Positions 63,380 through 64,000 of a stretch of 64,000 nt of DNA are shown here, one piece after another. Made by a program: the position numbers and the translations under genes. Numbering within the stretch: the first letter of the stretch is position 1; every line of letters starts with the position of its first letter. Origin of the DNA: Ignelater luminosus (lineage: Eukaryota; Arthropoda; Insecta; Coleoptera; Elateridae); contig VTPC01008442.1 in the NCBI GenBank assembly GCA_011009095.1, positions 40,752 through 104,751 of the forward strand, given 5' to 3'. A model generated the notes under the pieces. The model searched no databases. It was given only the letters and a program-made list of their open reading frames with translations, and was not told the origin of the DNA.

Positions 63380-64000
63380 GAAGGTCCGTCCCACGGAAAA
63401 CGAGACTTTTTCAAACAATCCCATTCTAGTGGCTCCATCTATTGGCAATTACGTGCATCGAAAAGGTAGATCCTTCACTGATGTACTGTAAAAATTTTAT
63501 GACATTTGATTCAGTAGAAGCTTAGATATCGCGCGCAAAGTGACAGTGTGTTTGTGGCAAACATTAAGTTCAGTTTTAAACTCGGTAAAACTTTTACCGA
63601 AAACGTTTAATATGATGAAACAAGTTTATGGTGATGATTGTCTATTCCTAACCGTGGTTACTGAAAGTAACATTGAAAAAGTGCGTGAATTTATCAAAAA
63701 GGAGCCGAAATCTTCTTTGCGATACATGGAAAGTGAATTGAATATGTCGAAAAACTTAATCCATCGCATTTTGACCAACCATTTAAATCTACGGAAAGTG
63801 TGTGCACGGTTTGTTCCACACAAATTGACCGACTACGAAAAATCGCTTCGAATTCAACATTGCCGAGACTTGATTAAAGAGTGAAAAAAACCCAAACTTC
63901 AAATATTCCATCGTGACTGGTGACGAGACGTGGAGTTTTCAATACGATCCCGAAACCAAGCGTCAAAGTGCGCAATGGACCCACCCAACCGAGCTACATC
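63380..64000 (+). mobile_element. Mariner of rosa/DD41D type, 5' part, cut by window end
   Basis: The left end is placed near 63380, after a TA, where GAAGGTCCGTCCCACGGAAA begins; this resembles ends of rosa-type mariners. About 160 bases of leader precede the transposase frame. The element runs off the window, so the right TIR is not available and the left boundary is inferred. Confidence 0.6.
63540..64000 (+). pseudogene. Mariner transposase (rosa/DD41D-like), deleted and shifted
   Basis: The frame at 63540-63884 holds FNMMKQVYGDDCL of the first DNA-binding region. The reading then jumps to TESNIEKVREFI and the second helix-turn-helix (YMESELNMSKNLIHRIL), NLRKVCARFVPHKLT and HCRDLIKE. About 35 residues that usually follow the GDDCL block, including the SGRP linker, are missing, so an internal deletion is likely. 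The frame ends at TGA 63882-63884; a one-base change near 63880 puts the rest in the next frame, where VTGDETWSFQYDPETKRQ carries the first catalytic Asp up to the window end. The V(T/I)GDE(T/S)W.F.YDPETKRQS wording separates it from the DD34D mariner at 16 kb. The remaining catalytic residues lie outside. Confidence 0.85.

Noticed and set aside
1-64000. CRISPR array, operon or prokaryotic system
   Set aside because: No spaced direct repeats, no closely packed genes and no ribosome binding sites. Composition and elements are eukaryotic.

Overview
This is about 64 kb of AT-rich eukaryotic DNA with no recognisable host gene. The set of decayed mobile elements points to an arthropod, most likely an insect: two mariner-type transposons of different lineages, a Mag-like Ty3/Gypsy LTR retrotransposon, remnants of R1-, Jockey- and RTE-like non-LTR elements, a Penelope-like GIY-YIG fragment, a probable pogo remnant, tRNA-derived SINE-like pieces, and several TA-flanked MITEs and foldback elements. 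I cannot fix the order from the sequence alone. The window is best read as a gene desert or the inside of a very long intron.

Layout. 1-12.7 kb: AT-rich sequence with no recognised gene, one GC-richer island near 4.2 kb and a weak MITE-like fragment near 7.7 kb. 12.7-14.6 kb: a Penelope endonuclease remnant, two tRNA-like SINE heads and a foldback repeat. 15,987-17,279: a nearly intact mariner with TIRs, a TA target duplication, one nonsense codon and one frameshift. 20.6-23 kb: a pogo-like remnant and a Jockey reverse transcriptase remnant on the minus strand. 25,730-29,131: a complete-ended but integrase-deleted Ty3/Gypsy element with 118/159-bp LTRs.

30,333-30,432 is a 100-base gap of Ns. 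The 1,649 bases before it and the 1,634 bases after it are near-identical, so this looks like two overlapping contig ends, probably two haplotypes, placed side by side. It is probably not a real tandem duplication. 33.5-35.5 kb: a TIR element followed by an ~860-bp near-palindrome. 38.6-39.1 kb: a GC-richer island containing a perfect CRE-type palindrome. 41.5-42.2 kb: an R1-like remnant. 50.5, 54.8-55.5, 57.3 and 58.8 kb: four inverted-repeat elements, one of them a nested palindrome. 57.9-58.6 kb: a non-LTR reverse transcriptase remnant. 63.38 kb to the window end: the 5' part of a rosa/DD41D-like mariner.

The features do not form a pathway. They record many rounds of transposition and decay. 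No new defence, metabolic or regulatory system could be supported. The most notable items are the assembly duplication, the integrase-less LTR element, and the foldback and nested-palindrome elements, whose families I do not recognise.
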